Shown here piece after piece: positions 5,436 to 13,719 of a stretch of DNA of 14,931 nt (position 1 is the stretch's first letter; the number at the start of each line of letters is the position of its first letter). Position numbers and translations under genes: made by a program. The DNA comes from Syntrophobacter sp. DG_60 (GTDB lineage Bacteria; Desulfobacterota; Desulfofervidia; Desulfofervidales; DG-60), in assembly GCA_001304365.1 (NCBI GenBank), contig LJNA01000045.1, forward strand, positions 1 through 14,931. The letters are read 5' to 3'. Under the pieces are notes generated by a model. The model ran no database searches and was not told the DNA's origin. It worked only from the letters and a program-made list of their open reading frames with translations.

Positions 5436-6619
5436 ATGGAGGTTTTTATCTCTAAACGCCTTAAGGATCGCTGTAAAGATTGTAAATTTTGTGAGGAGTT
5501 CATAGACTGCCCTGGTGAAGATTTGAAGCCAGAGTATTAGAAAGGTATGTCCCTAGGCACCATATAAAGATTTTTATCAATAATAAAGAAGTAATTGCAC
5601 CAGAGCGCATCAGTATCCTTAAGGCCTTAACTTTGGCAGGTATAAAGGTTGGCATATTTCCAGGTGAAGGTGACATTTCTACCCCCTGTCGGACAGGTGG
5701 CTGTTTTAGTTGTGTTGTGATTGCCCATGGGAAATTGGTAAGGAGCTGTATTACACCCATTACAGAGGGTATGGTCATCAATACATCTAAAGTAGAAATA
5801 GAAAAATTTCCGCCTATTCGTTTGGTAAGTGGATTTCAGCCACATCCTGTCGGGGGTGTAGGCACCCCTTATGAACTCAAAAGATCTTTTCCTTATGGTA
5901 ACTACATTGAAGTGGCTTGTTTTGCCCATGGCTGTATCCTAAGGTGCCCCACCTGCCAAAATTGGCAGATTACTTACTCTTCTAAAGGAAATCTTATGAC
6001 TCCAAGGCAAGCAGCCCAAATATTAACCAATGTACGAAGAAGGTATGAGGTTGATAGAATGGCCATAAGCGGTGGGGAATCTACCTTAAATAGGAGGTGG
6101 CTGGTAGAGTTTGTTAGGGCTTTAAAGATCTTAAATCCTGATAAAAGGGCGCGTATCCATATTGATACAAATGCGGTGTGTCTAACTAAGGATTACATCG
6201 ATGAATTGATTGAAGCGGGCATGACCGATATAGGCCCTGATATAAAGGGGCTTGAACTTAAGACATTTATGAAGATTACTAATGTTAAAGAAATAGAGCT
6301 AGCTAAGAAGTTGTGGAATAATAACTGGAAGGCTATAGAGTATCTGCTTAAAGGCTGTTTTGATAAGATCTTTGTAGGGATTGGTATCCCTTATAACAAA
6401 AGCTTTATGAGCCTAGATGAGATTTATGGAATTGGGGAGAGACTGACCAATTTGCAACCAGAAGTACAGGTATGCGTCCTGGATTATCGGCCTGAATTTA
6501 GAAAAAGGGAAATTAACCGACCATCTTATTCAGAAATGAAACAGGTTCAGCAAATACTAAGGGAAGCAGGTCTAAAAAGGATATATTGCCAAACATCTAA
6601 AGGCCTTATCCCGCCTTAA
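5436..6619 (+). CDS. radical SAM enzyme with N-terminal Cys cluster and [2Fe-2S] domain; frameshift near 5523
   Basis: Three Fe-S modules in one gene. ATG 5436 opens a frame with CKDCKFCEEFIDCPGED (CX2CX2CX5C). About base 5523 the continuation moves to the next frame: FEARVLERY, then IKIFINNKEVIAPERISILKAL and TPCRTGGCFSC with a fourth Cys in RSCITPITEGMVI, a NuoG/hydrogenase-type [2Fe-2S] ferredoxin domain. Then comes a radical SAM domain with GCILRCPTCQNW (CX3CX2C, AdoMet cluster), AISGGES (GGE motif) and DIGPDIKG, closest in feel to PflA-like activases and the AmmeMemoRadiSam enzyme. One missing T in GAAGATTTGAAG would explain the break. A TTG at 5633 is not a credible start, because it would cut the ferredoxin domain. 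Intact length would be about 394 residues. The substrate is unknown. Sequencing error and real mutation cannot be separated here. Confidence 0.75.
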
Positions 6620-6771
6620 CCAGGACCATGTCAAAACTCCCCTATAAGTAATATTACAGAAGACGAACTCAGCCTGTAAGTCTGACATATCAGAAATCCC
6701 AAATCCATTAGTAAAACTCGCACTTCCTTTTTGAATTTAACGATTTAACTATTCCATGATTTTGAGTTTTG

Positions 6772-7719
6772 TTATTTTTTAGTATTTTGCATTTTCTCAA
6801 TAAATAAATCTATCTTCCTTTCTAAGATATTCTTTTTCATCAAGCCACTAACATATTCATTAGGGATACCACTGTATCCAAATCTTGCCCCAAGCAATGC
6901 CCCAGAAACTGCACCATTTGTGTCTGTATCACCGCCTTCATTAACAATGGCCAAAAGCCCTCCTTTAAAGCTCCTCCCATTGAGCATGGCCCAAAAACCT
7001 GCAGCCAAAGTCTTTAAAGTATATCCCATACTGCCCCTTTCATCCAATTTAATTTTAGAAATTGGCCCTTTTGTCAGCTCAAGGTATGGCCTAATACGGG
7101 TATCATAATTATCCACTAGTCTTAAGGCAGCTCCATAGACGCCTGTAGAATCATCTGTTCCTTTTAAAAAGGAAGATATGGCATAGCAGACTGCCACGCA
7201 GGAACCAACACACCTTGAATCCCAGTGGGTAATGCGACAAACATCCTCTGCATTTTTTATTACCTCCCTTTTATCCCAGTATCTCCATATGCCTAAAGGG
7301 GAGGTGCGCATTACCCCACCATTTGGAGCCAAATAACGACCGCTCCTTTCCCATATCTCCTTTGCGGCACTATATGGATCATCTAGAAAGCATGGAAAAT
7401 AAATTACATTTGACACTGTCATCCCTATCCCCTTCCCACCACTTTCACTCCACTTATATATCTTTGCTGCAATATCTTTAATGTCTACTTTCCCTTTTTC
7501 AATGACACTGTCCATAATGCAGAGCATCTGCTCAGTGTCATCTGTCCATTCCCCTTGCCCCCAGCCCATTCTTTCCATCTGGTTATAAAAAGAGTAACCA
7601 TTTGGATAATATTGTTTTATGCCTTCTTTGCTCCACCTCTCAAGCCCCAAGCCAAGGGCATCACCTATAGCATGTCCAAATATTGTACCTTTAATTTTAT
7701 CCTTTGTGCCTTCATCCAT
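6772..7719 (-). CDS. ADP-ribosylglycohydrolase family protein (DraG-like)
   Basis: 315 residues of the ADP-ribosylglycohydrolase/DraG family (PF03747), which remove ADP-ribose from modified proteins or nucleic acids using two Mg ions. Motifs are in order: GHAIGDALGLG near residue 15, WTDDT at 58-62 (metal-binding Thr-Asp-Asp), GGVMRTSPLG, ITHWDSRC, and NEGGDTDTNGAVSGALLGARFG with GGDTDT at 262-267 (second metal-binding acidic pair). All the signature residues are present, so the enzyme should be active. No ADP-ribosyltransferase partner gene is visible. It is the last gene of the - strand run, starting 26 bases after the selenoprotein stop, so probably co-transcribed. GGAAA is the only weak ribosome site before ATG. 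Confidence 0.92.
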   Translation of the reverse strand: MDEGTKDKIKGTIFGHAIGDALGLGLERWSKEGIKQYYPNGYSFYNQMERMGWGQGEWTDDTEQMLCIMDSVIEKGKVDIKDIAAKIYKWSESGGKGIGMTVSNVIYFPCFLDDPYSAAKEIWERSGRYLAPNGGVMRTSPLGIWRYWDKREVIKNAEDVCRITHWDSRCVGSCVAVCYAISSFLKGTDDSTGVYGAALRLVDNYDTRIRPYLELTKGPISKIKLDERGSMGYTLKTLAAGFWAMLNGRSFKGGLLAIVNEGGDTDTNGAVSGALLGARFGYSGIPNEYVSGLMKKNILERKIDLFIEKMQNTKK

Positions 7720-7745
7720 TTTATAGTTTCCAAAGTTTAATATTT

Positions 7746-8066
7746 TTAAAAGGTAACGACCTTATCTGCCTCCCTAGCTAGTTCATAAAGGTCATCCATC
7801 CAAGCTATGGGGCAGGTAGCAGATGCCACAAGACCGTGGGCTTTCATGCATACACCTCACACATAAAAATCCCCCTTCTCAGTGAACTGGTTAATTTGCT
7901 CCATGACATCAAATTCTTTGCTGCCGCTTTTTTCAAAGAGAACACCTTTGCCAAGCATGAAAACACCAACTTCATCACCCTTTTTTATCCCAATGTTGGC
8001 CATCCTCATGGCATTGTAAATTGTTTCCCCATCATCGGTTGAAATAATAAATAAAACTTGCACCAT
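7746..8066 (-). CDS. DsrE-family selenoprotein (UGA = Sec70)
   Basis: Conventional reading stops at a TGA (7857-7859) after 69 residues, but the same frame continues coherently to TAA at 7746, giving 106 residues. The first half, MVQVLFIISTDDGETIYNAM and KKGDEVGVFMLGKGV, is a DsrE/YchN-like beta-alpha start. Around the TGA the protein reads GDFYV-U-GVCMKAHGL, then CPIAWMDDLYELAREADKVVTF, the normal C terminus of the family; the TGA sits where homologues carry the redox Cys of a CxxC-type pair (here U70/C73). A hairpin with a GGTCTT loop lies 21 bases after the TGA. GGAGG is 5 bases before ATG. With selC in the window, Sec insertion is the best reading. The role is likely sulfur or persulfide redox chemistry. 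Alternative: a nonsense mutation, unlikely given the intact downstream frame. Confidence 0.87.
7824..7859 (-). promoter_or_regulatory. putative bacterial SECIS element
   Basis: On the - strand the UGA (7857-7859) is followed by GCCCAC-GGTCTT-GTGGC. CAC/GTG and GC/GC pair around one bulged C, leaving a 6-base loop that starts with GG (7835-7830). Twenty-one bases separate UGA and loop, inside the roughly 16-37 window described for bacterial SECIS, and a G among the first two loop bases is the known SelB requirement. The stem is short. Confidence 0.6.
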
Positions 8067-8107
8067 CCACCTCCAAAAAAAGTTAAATAGTTAATTGAGT
8101 TTCTTGA

Positions 8108-8133
8108 GTTTATTGGGTTTAAACCCAATAAAC
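8108..8133. repeat. 26-bp perfect palindrome
   Basis: GTTTATTGGG, TTTAAA, CCCAATAAAC read the same on both strands, between the DsrE selenoprotein gene and the DUF72 gene. A partial echo, TGTAAACCCAACAAAC, follows at 8137. With no spacer loop it is better suited to a dimeric protein site or cruciform than to a terminator. Role unknown. Confidence 0.6.
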
Positions 8134-8181
8134 CGTGTAAACCCAACAAACTATTCATGTTTGAGCTTGTCATTTGTCATT

Positions 8182-8223
8182 ATCATGTATCTTGCATCAT
8201 GTATCCTGCATCGTGTATCAGTG
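8182..8223. repeat. three tandem 14-bp repeats at the DUF72 3' end
   Basis: Units ATCATGTATCTTGC, ATCATGTATCCTGC and ATCGTGTATCAGTG follow each other without gap, the first two differing by one base. They encode the C-terminal residues of the DUF72 protein (HDAGYMMQDT) and supply its stop codon. Confidence 0.7.
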
Positions 8224-8962
8224 ATTTCAATTCCAACGCATTTTTTATGGCATAGCCAAAGGCATCATTATTAAAATAGACAAATACTTCCCTTCCTGCA
8301 TTTAATTGAGAGATGATATACCTTGCATCCCTTTCTATTTCCTCTCTATTATAGCAGCCTGAATACAGCCTTTCCCCTCTTGGCCCATGACGCCTTATAT
8401 AGATAAATGGGAAATCATCAGGTACTTCCACATTTAGCGTAGGCCAATCAGCCTGACAAACAGACATATTAAATGACCTTATAAGTTGATACACCTCCTT
8501 ACAAAACCAGGAACGATGCCTAAATTCAAATGTGTGTTTAAGCACCTTCCAAGGCTCTAGTGCCCTTAAAAATTCCTCTAATCTATTCAAGTCAAAGGAA
8601 AATTTAGGAGGCAATTGCCACAATACTACCCCTAATTTTTCCTCTATAAGGGTAGCGCGCTTAAAAAAAGTTGATATTGGTTCAGTGCTATCCTTTAATC
8701 TCTTAACATGGGTAATAAACCTAGAGCCCTTTATGGCAAAGACAAATCCATCCGGTGTACGCTCTTTCCAACCTAAGAATGCCTTTTCCTGAGGGAGGCG
8801 ATAGAAGGTAACATTTAGTTCTACTGTATCAAAGAATTTACTATAAAATGAGAGCTGTTTAGATTTGGAAAGGCCAGTTGGATAAAATACCCCATTTTCC
8901 CAATGTGGATAATAAAAGCCACTTGTTCCAATCCATAGTTTGGTACGCAATTTATCTTCCAA
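8183..8962 (-). CDS. DUF72 family protein (YecE-like TIM barrel)
   Basis: 259 residues of the DUF72/YecE family (PF01904). Recognisable parts are KLWIGTSGFYYPHW at the start, FYSKFFDTVELNVTFYRLP, FVFAIKGSRFITHVKRL, KLGVVLWQLPPKFSFD, HTFEFRHRSW, FIYIRRHGP and the closing REVFVYFNNDAFGYAIKNA. The fold is a TIM barrel and the biochemical function is not settled. The start is a TTG at 8962, supported by GGGGAG 7 bases upstream, and it overlaps the end of lptD by 11 bases, so translation is probably coupled. The last ten or so residues come from a 14-bp tandem repeat, indicating a recently altered C terminus. Confidence 0.9.
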   Translation of the reverse strand: MEDKLRTKLWIGTSGFYYPHWENGVFYPTGLSKSKQLSFYSKFFDTVELNVTFYRLPQEKAFLGWKERTPDGFVFAIKGSRFITHVKRLKDSTEPISTFFKRATLIEEKLGVVLWQLPPKFSFDLNRLEEFLRALEPWKVLKHTFEFRHRSWFCKEVYQLIRSFNMSVCQADWPTLNVEVPDDFPFIYIRRHGPRGERLYSGCYNREEIERDARYIISQLNAGREVFVYFNNDAFGYAIKNALELKSLIHDAGYMMQDT

Positions 8963-11123
8963 GTTTTATCTCCCCAAAGCCCTTAAGGCTAAAGATAATC
9001 AGTGCCCTTTTATTTTCAAATGTATCACTATAGGCAAGCTCTATCCCCCAACATTGTGCATTATACCTTATGCCTATCCTTGTTTCTACATCACGGTGAT
9101 ACATAAAGGAATGTTGGTTCTCAACATAGGCTTGCCAACCCGGAACGAGATTTATATAGCATCCAGTGCCTAAATCATTTGTTTGCCCTGGCCTATATTG
9201 ATAGTCAAGCCTTAGGCTATCGCCACGCCAGTCTTTAAGGTCCAGGTGAGTATGCGTATAGGTAACCCCATCCCTATAAGGTGATATACTTATTTCTGAA
9301 TCCAAATACGCAAAAGACCAAGCATTAAACTGCGTCTCAATTAGGATATCAGAAAATGGTTTCCTTCTCTCACCAGGCACCAATCTTCTCCTCTGCTCAT
9401 TTATATCATATGTCTGACTAACCTTAAGCCAGAGCCACTCCCTCTTTTCTCCTATGAAATAGTTGGTCAAACTATAGGTTAAGCGATTTATCTTTGGAAG
9501 GCGATCTAAATCATCAAAATAAGGTAGTTTTTCCTGATTTATATGTGGTTGAAATTCATAGACTATGCGAGGTTCTAAATGATGTAGTGTCCTTATGGGC
9601 CAGCGAAAAAGGCGCCAAAGGTCCGTTTTTGTCTCTAGTGAGGTATGATAAAGAAAACGGTTGTAGCTGTGATCTTTTAAGTTATAAACTGTTTCTTTAA
9701 GGATAATCTTTGGAAGGAAATCTAAATTAAGAAAGGTAAATGGAAGAGAAAGAGTTGGTTGTAAGTGTGTACGATGACCTTTAGTGCCCTTAAATTCAGG
9801 TAGTTTTTCCTTTTGTCGAAAAAAGTAGGTATAATAAGTATCTAAAGAAAGATATAGAGGGGTATGTAAAAGAGGGGCATCGTTTCTATAAAAATGAACA
9901 TATGGAAGTTGCTGAAGTGTATATTCATCTACCTTCTTATCTAGGTTTTGATTGTATTTTGCCTCAAAGATAAAGTCATAAATACCCCAATACTTTGTTA
10001 GACTGAGGTTTGACTGTCGAATAAGGGATGCCTCTTCATTCAAAAAGCCACGTCCAAAGTATTGTAAAAAATCCTTATTGCAGGCCGCATAATTATTATA
10101 ACCCTCTGTAAATTCACGTAGATAATCTTGGTCACTTACTAAATCTAAGTCCAATCGATAATAGAAACCATAGGGAAGAAAATGTTCTTGTTTAGACCTA
10201 AGCCACCAGCGCAGTTTGTTAGTGCGCGGAATCTCATCCCATAAAAAGTCTATGTCATCTCTACGATCACTTAAAAAATCAAAGAAAAATATCCCTTTTT
10301 CATTTTCACTCAAGAGGTATCTATATTCAATACCCTCCATAAAGCCACGGTTTGTCATATACCTTTGATAGAGGGTGGCATCCATATTTTCTTTTATAGC
10401 CCAAAAAAATGGGGCTGTTATATCAAAACCATCCCTTTTAGAATAGCTTAAATAAGGAAAAAGAAATCCTGTTTTCCTTTTTGTCTTTATAGGTAAAGTG
10501 AGATAAGGTACATAGGCCAGGGGAAAAGACTTTACCCAAAAAGCCACATCATGGGCTGTAGCCCAACCCTCTACCTCTACATTGAGCCTTTCTACAGTAA
10601 ACCGCCAGGCAGGCACCTTTCCATCACAGGAGGTAATAGTAGCATTTTTGACAAAATAGGTATCTTCCCCCGTCTTTGATATCTCATCACTACTTACATA
10701 CATGTGGTTTTCTGAGGCAAAGAGCCTTGCCCCATAGAGTGTCCCTTGATAGCTCTTTAGATTAATTTTTGCTTCACTGGCTCTTATCCAATCATTTCCT
10801 ATACCAAAAAAGACATTGCCCTTTAGTGTGGCCTCTTGCTCTTTTAAGTCAATGCATACCCAATCTGCCTCTAGATGCCTATCTGCCTGGTCTATTTTCA
10901 CATCCCCCTCAGCAATATACAGTTTCTTTGCCCTTTCTGAGATAATTCTTTTTGCCTTAAGATAATAAGGCAGAGGCGATGGTTCAAAGCTCTCAGGGAT
11001 TTGTGGATAGACAGCCTTTGCCCATGCGATTAAAAATAGGACAACCAAGAATCCCAAATTATATAATAATTTGGGATTACATGAAAAAATAATCTTATTC
11101 CTTATTTCAAAAGTGGATTCCAT
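8952..11123 (-). CDS. lptD: LPS-assembly outer-membrane protein LptD
   Basis: LptD is the outer-membrane beta barrel that inserts lipopolysaccharide into the outer leaflet. From ATG 11123 (724 residues) it begins with a long polar stretch and a signal segment (LLYNLGFLVVLFLIAWAKA), then an OstA/LptA-like beta-jellyroll domain (ISERAKKLYIAEGDVKIDQ to TLYGARLF), the conserved ITSCDGKVPAWRF, LPIKTKRKTGFLFPYLSYSKRDGF, and a barrel rich in aromatic strands to the end. The Cys of TSCD and the Cys of AQCW near the C terminus could form the structural disulfide. A longer frame from TTG 11237 would overlap folC by 41 bases and place the signal segment far inside, so the internal ATG is preferred, although it has no clear ribosome site. 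Flanked by folC upstream and DUF72 downstream on the same strand. Confidence 0.9.
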   Translation of the reverse strand: MESTFEIRNKIIFSCNPKLLYNLGFLVVLFLIAWAKAVYPQIPESFEPSPLPYYLKAKRIISERAKKLYIAEGDVKIDQADRHLEADWVCIDLKEQEATLKGNVFFGIGNDWIRASEAKINLKSYQGTLYGARLFASENHMYVSSDEISKTGEDTYFVKNATITSCDGKVPAWRFTVERLNVEVEGWATAHDVAFWVKSFPLAYVPYLTLPIKTKRKTGFLFPYLSYSKRDGFDITAPFFWAIKENMDATLYQRYMTNRGFMEGIEYRYLLSENEKGIFFFDFLSDRRDDIDFLWDEIPRTNKLRWWLRSKQEHFLPYGFYYRLDLDLVSDQDYLREFTEGYNNYAACNKDFLQYFGRGFLNEEASLIRQSNLSLTKYWGIYDFIFEAKYNQNLDKKVDEYTLQQLPYVHFYRNDAPLLHTPLYLSLDTYYTYFFRQKEKLPEFKGTKGHRTHLQPTLSLPFTFLNLDFLPKIILKETVYNLKDHSYNRFLYHTSLETKTDLWRLFRWPIRTLHHLEPRIVYEFQPHINQEKLPYFDDLDRLPKINRLTYSLTNYFIGEKREWLWLKVSQTYDINEQRRRLVPGERRKPFSDILIETQFNAWSFAYLDSEISISPYRDGVTYTHTHLDLKDWRGDSLRLDYQYRPGQTNDLGTGCYINLVPGWQAYVENQHSFMYHRDVETRIGIRYNAQCWGIELAYSDTFENKRALIIFSLKGFGEIKLGR

Positions 11124-11196
11124 TTTTAGCAAAATGGGTCTGGGGCGAAGTCCCAGTGTGAAGGGCGTTGTTACTTGCATGATCTGGCACAAATTT

Positions 11197-12459
11197 TCAA
11201 TCCAGTTTTCCATTAAGGAAGGCCCTAGCCTCACCAACGGTATAAAGAGAACCAGTAACCAATATAGTATCTTTAGATTTTGCTAAATTTATGGCCTCCA
11301 CTATAGCATTAGGGATAGGTACAATGGCCATAGCATTTTTATTATATTTCTTAACAATATTTAGTAGTGTACCTGGTTGAGCAGCCCGATTGCTATCTGG
11401 GGCAGTTACAATGACCTTATTGGCCAAAGGGGCAATATTTCTAACAATGCCATCTAAATCCTTATCTCTCATAATGCCCAATACCAAGATTGGGTTAGAT
11501 GGTCTAAAAGACATTAATGTCTTTTTTAATGCGTATGCAGCGGTAGGATTATGGGCCCCATCTAAGATTATTAAAGGGTCCCTCTTTATAATCTCAAATC
11601 TTCCAGGCCAAAAAACAGTTTTTAATCCTCTTTCAATATGCATTTCCTTTATATCAAAATTTTCTGAAATCAATTCTAAGGCCCCTAATGCTACTGCTGC
11701 ATTTAGTACTTGATGTCTCCCAACAAGATTTAACTTAAGATTTGGTATCTCCTTTTTAAATCCTAGATAATCAAATGACCCTTTTTTGTACCTATAGCCT
11801 ATGTCTTTACCTAATAGATAAAAAGGGGCCTTATGGATGGCACAAATGTCTCTAAATATAGAGATAACAGATGGCTGCTTTGAGGCAGTGATAAGAGGTA
11901 TGCAGGGCTTTATAATACCTGCCTTTTCCAGTGCTATACTTTTCAGATTATTACCTAAAAATGTTTGATGGTCTAAAGAAACGTTTGAAATGATGGTAAC
12001 TTTTGGGAATATTAAATTTGTGGCATCCCACCTTCCTCCCATCCCCACCTCTATTACAGCTACTTCTACCTCTTTATATGAAAAATAAATGAATGCTAGA
12101 AGGGTTAAAAATTCAAAATAAGTTAGAGATTTCTTATTTTTTTTCCTTATTTCATTCACTAAATCAGCAAAATCAGACTTTGATATAGGCGTTCCGTTTA
12201 TCTGAATACGTTCCCTTACACAATTTAGGTGAGGAGAGGTATAAATACCTACATTATAGCCTGCCTCCTTTAAAATATTTGCTAATATGGCGGCTATTGA
12301 GCCCTTTCCATTTGTACCGCCAATATGGATACTGTGGAAAGCACCTTGGGGGTTTTTCCATCGTGGTAGCGCTGTCTTAATCCTTTCCAAACCTGGTTTA
12401 ATTTTTTGATCGTTTAGAGAATCTAAAAAGGCCAGTGCTTTTAGGTACTTTTCATCCAT
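11197..12459 (-). CDS. folC: bifunctional folylpolyglutamate/dihydrofolate synthase
   Basis: 420 residues, normal for FolC, which adds glutamate to dihydropteroate and to folates in the cytosol. Seen: ALPRWKNPQGAFHSIHIGGTNGKGS with the ATP-binding P-loop GGTNGKGS at 47-54, YTSPHLNCVRERIQING (folate/omega-loop region), VEVAVIEVGMGGRWDATNL, SNVSLDHQTFLGNNLKSIALEKAGIIKP, GRHQVLNAAVAL, the C-terminal domain signature FWPGRFEIIKRDPLIILDGAHNP, and LVTGSLYTVGEAR near the end. All substrate-binding motifs are intact. It is the first gene of the - strand run and ends 73 bases before the preferred lptD start, so folC and lptD are probably one transcript. ATG at 12457-12459 has no strong Shine-Dalgarno. 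Confidence 0.96.
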   Translation of the reverse strand: MDEKYLKALAFLDSLNDQKIKPGLERIKTALPRWKNPQGAFHSIHIGGTNGKGSIAAILANILKEAGYNVGIYTSPHLNCVRERIQINGTPISKSDFADLVNEIRKKNKKSLTYFEFLTLLAFIYFSYKEVEVAVIEVGMGGRWDATNLIFPKVTIISNVSLDHQTFLGNNLKSIALEKAGIIKPCIPLITASKQPSVISIFRDICAIHKAPFYLLGKDIGYRYKKGSFDYLGFKKEIPNLKLNLVGRHQVLNAAVALGALELISENFDIKEMHIERGLKTVFWPGRFEIIKRDPLIILDGAHNPTAAYALKKTLMSFRPSNPILVLGIMRDKDLDGIVRNIAPLANKVIVTAPDSNRAAQPGTLLNIVKKYNKNAMAIVPIPNAIVEAINLAKSKDTILVTGSLYTVGEARAFLNGKLD

Positions 12460-12799
12460 TAGTCAGTCTTTTTAACTTACTCTTTTATTTCAAGCAAGAT
12501 AGTAAAGATAAAAGAAGTCTTTAAACTTATGTTAGATGCATTGATGTTAAGAAGCTTATTCTTAAAAAGCCCATAAGCGGGAGGAAATATGAAGTGGCTT
12601 TCATTCTCAAAAGCTAGCAGAGAGGTTTGAGAATTACACCTTTAGTAAACAAAACCAAGCTCGTGAAAGAATCTCTCGGAAAGCCATGGAAACTTATTTC
12701 CTATTTTCTCCTATCCAGCCACTCTCCGAGGAGTACAGTGGGCTGGCCTCTAATTTGCCAGTCTACTACCTAAATACTAGAAGCGAATGAGATATTGAT
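12460..12799. other. intergenic with a possible decayed gene and a hairpin
   Basis: No complete gene is supported. On the + strand one frame stays open for 65 codons from 12593 to the TGA at 12788-12790 (containing ERFENYTFSKQNQ and METYFLFSPIQPLSEEY) without a plausible start; a different frame just upstream reads KPISGRKYEVAFILKS. This may be a frameshifted gene remnant that I cannot identify. A hairpin, CCAGCCACT (12715-12723) with AGT-g-GGCTGG (12737-12746), has no T run on either strand. Confidence 0.35.
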
Positions 12800-13102
12800 T
12801 TAGAGTTTTTGCAGCACAGACTGAATTTTGTCTTCCATGGTCGCGGTTTTATCGCGGCGGTCGTCTATTTCCACAAGCGTTACCACCCGTTTAATCCCAT
12901 TTTTGAAACATGCTTCATGCATCTGGCGCACAACCGGCAGAATGACATCTAGGTCTCCTTCAATAACAGTGCCCATGGGGGTAAGCTTATACTCTAGGTT
13001 ACTTCCTTTCAATTTCAACACCTCAAAGCTGGCGGCGACATATTTACTCACACTAGGGGTGGGTGTCCCCAAGGGAATAACACTGATTTCGACAATGGCC
13101 AT
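12800..13102 (-). CDS. MTH1187/YqgV-family thiamine-binding protein
   Basis: 100 residues, the full length of the MTH1187/YkoF-like family (PF01910, DUF77). It opens with AIVEISVIPLGTPTPSVSKYVAA and has YKLTPMGTVIEGDLDVILPVVRQMHEACF, where the PMGT segment and helix form the ligand pocket, then RVVTLVEIDDRRDK. Members are small ferredoxin-like oligomers; some bind thiamine or its precursors, and the family is usually cytosolic. A strong ribosome site (TAAGGAGG) precedes ATG. The gene is visibly richer in G+C than the surrounding DNA and stands alone between two long gene-free stretches, so horizontal acquisition is possible. No thiamine transport or synthesis gene is adjacent. Confidence 0.9.
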   Translation of the reverse strand: MAIVEISVIPLGTPTPSVSKYVAASFEVLKLKGSNLEYKLTPMGTVIEGDLDVILPVVRQMHEACFKNGIKRVVTLVEIDDRRDKTATMEDKIQSVLQKL

Positions 13103-13405
13103 TTTTCTTCCTCCTTACTCAAAGTTTTTTTTAAAAGAGTATTTTACATCTTGAGCTGTTTTTTACCATTTTCTCTCTTTTTTATTTTTTTTCATAAATA
13201 CAGGTATTTTTCTCCTTCATCTCTTTTTTAGTTATTTTTTTCCTCCTCCAAATTTGTTTTAATTCCTAACCTATTGTAAGTTTCTTTAATCATAAAACAA
13301 TCCCTTAATATACAGCTTTAAAAGATTTTCGACCTATCCATGGCTTTTGACTAACCTGATAAAAGACCCTCGGATTCACATCTATTATTCCTGCAGCCTT
13401 AGTTA

Positions 13406-13490
13406 TAAGAGCCAGTGAGAAACCAAAGTAGAAAACCACAGGGCAAGCGGCTGGAAAGACTTTGATTCACTGGCTCTTAATATTTCCAGC
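13406..13490. repeat. interleaved inverted repeats (possible pseudoknot)
   Basis: TAAGAGCCAGTGA (13406-13418) is perfectly complementary to TCACTGGCTCTTA (13467-13479). GCTGGAAA (13450-13457), inside that loop, is complementary to TTTCCAGC (13483-13490), outside it. The order of arms 1-2-1'-2' is that of an H-type pseudoknot if transcribed. A further 9-bp complement links AAACCAAAG (13420-13428) with CTTTGGTTT (13528-13536). Confidence 0.5.
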
Positions 13491-13719
13491 AATTTTTGTG
13501 CCTAAAAGGATAAGTGAAAAAGATTTGCTTTGGTTTTTGGTTAAATTTGAGATTTCTTGGAAACTACTTTAAGGGGGTCAATATGCACAATTCGTAGTTT
13601 GACATAAAAAGTAGGATTTGGTAAGACTTGTTAGAAGGTGGGGGTGGCATTTTTATAATAATAGTGTACATTATATGACTTCATAGAATTTGGTAGAAAA
13701 TGGTAAAAAATAGCTTGGA

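Noticed and set aside
5492..5518. In-frame TGA codons before the radical SAM frame, considered as selenocysteine
   Set aside because: The Cys-rich family sequence lies in the other frame up to 5522, so a frameshift explains the data and no SECIS is needed.
5633..6619. Radical SAM gene starting at TTG 5633
   Set aside because: Coding similarity continues upstream (RVLERY, IKIFINNKEV) and the start would remove part of the ferredoxin domain.
8952..11237. lptD starting at TTG 11237
   Set aside because: This would overlap folC and put 38 unlike residues before the signal region; ATG 11123 is a better start.
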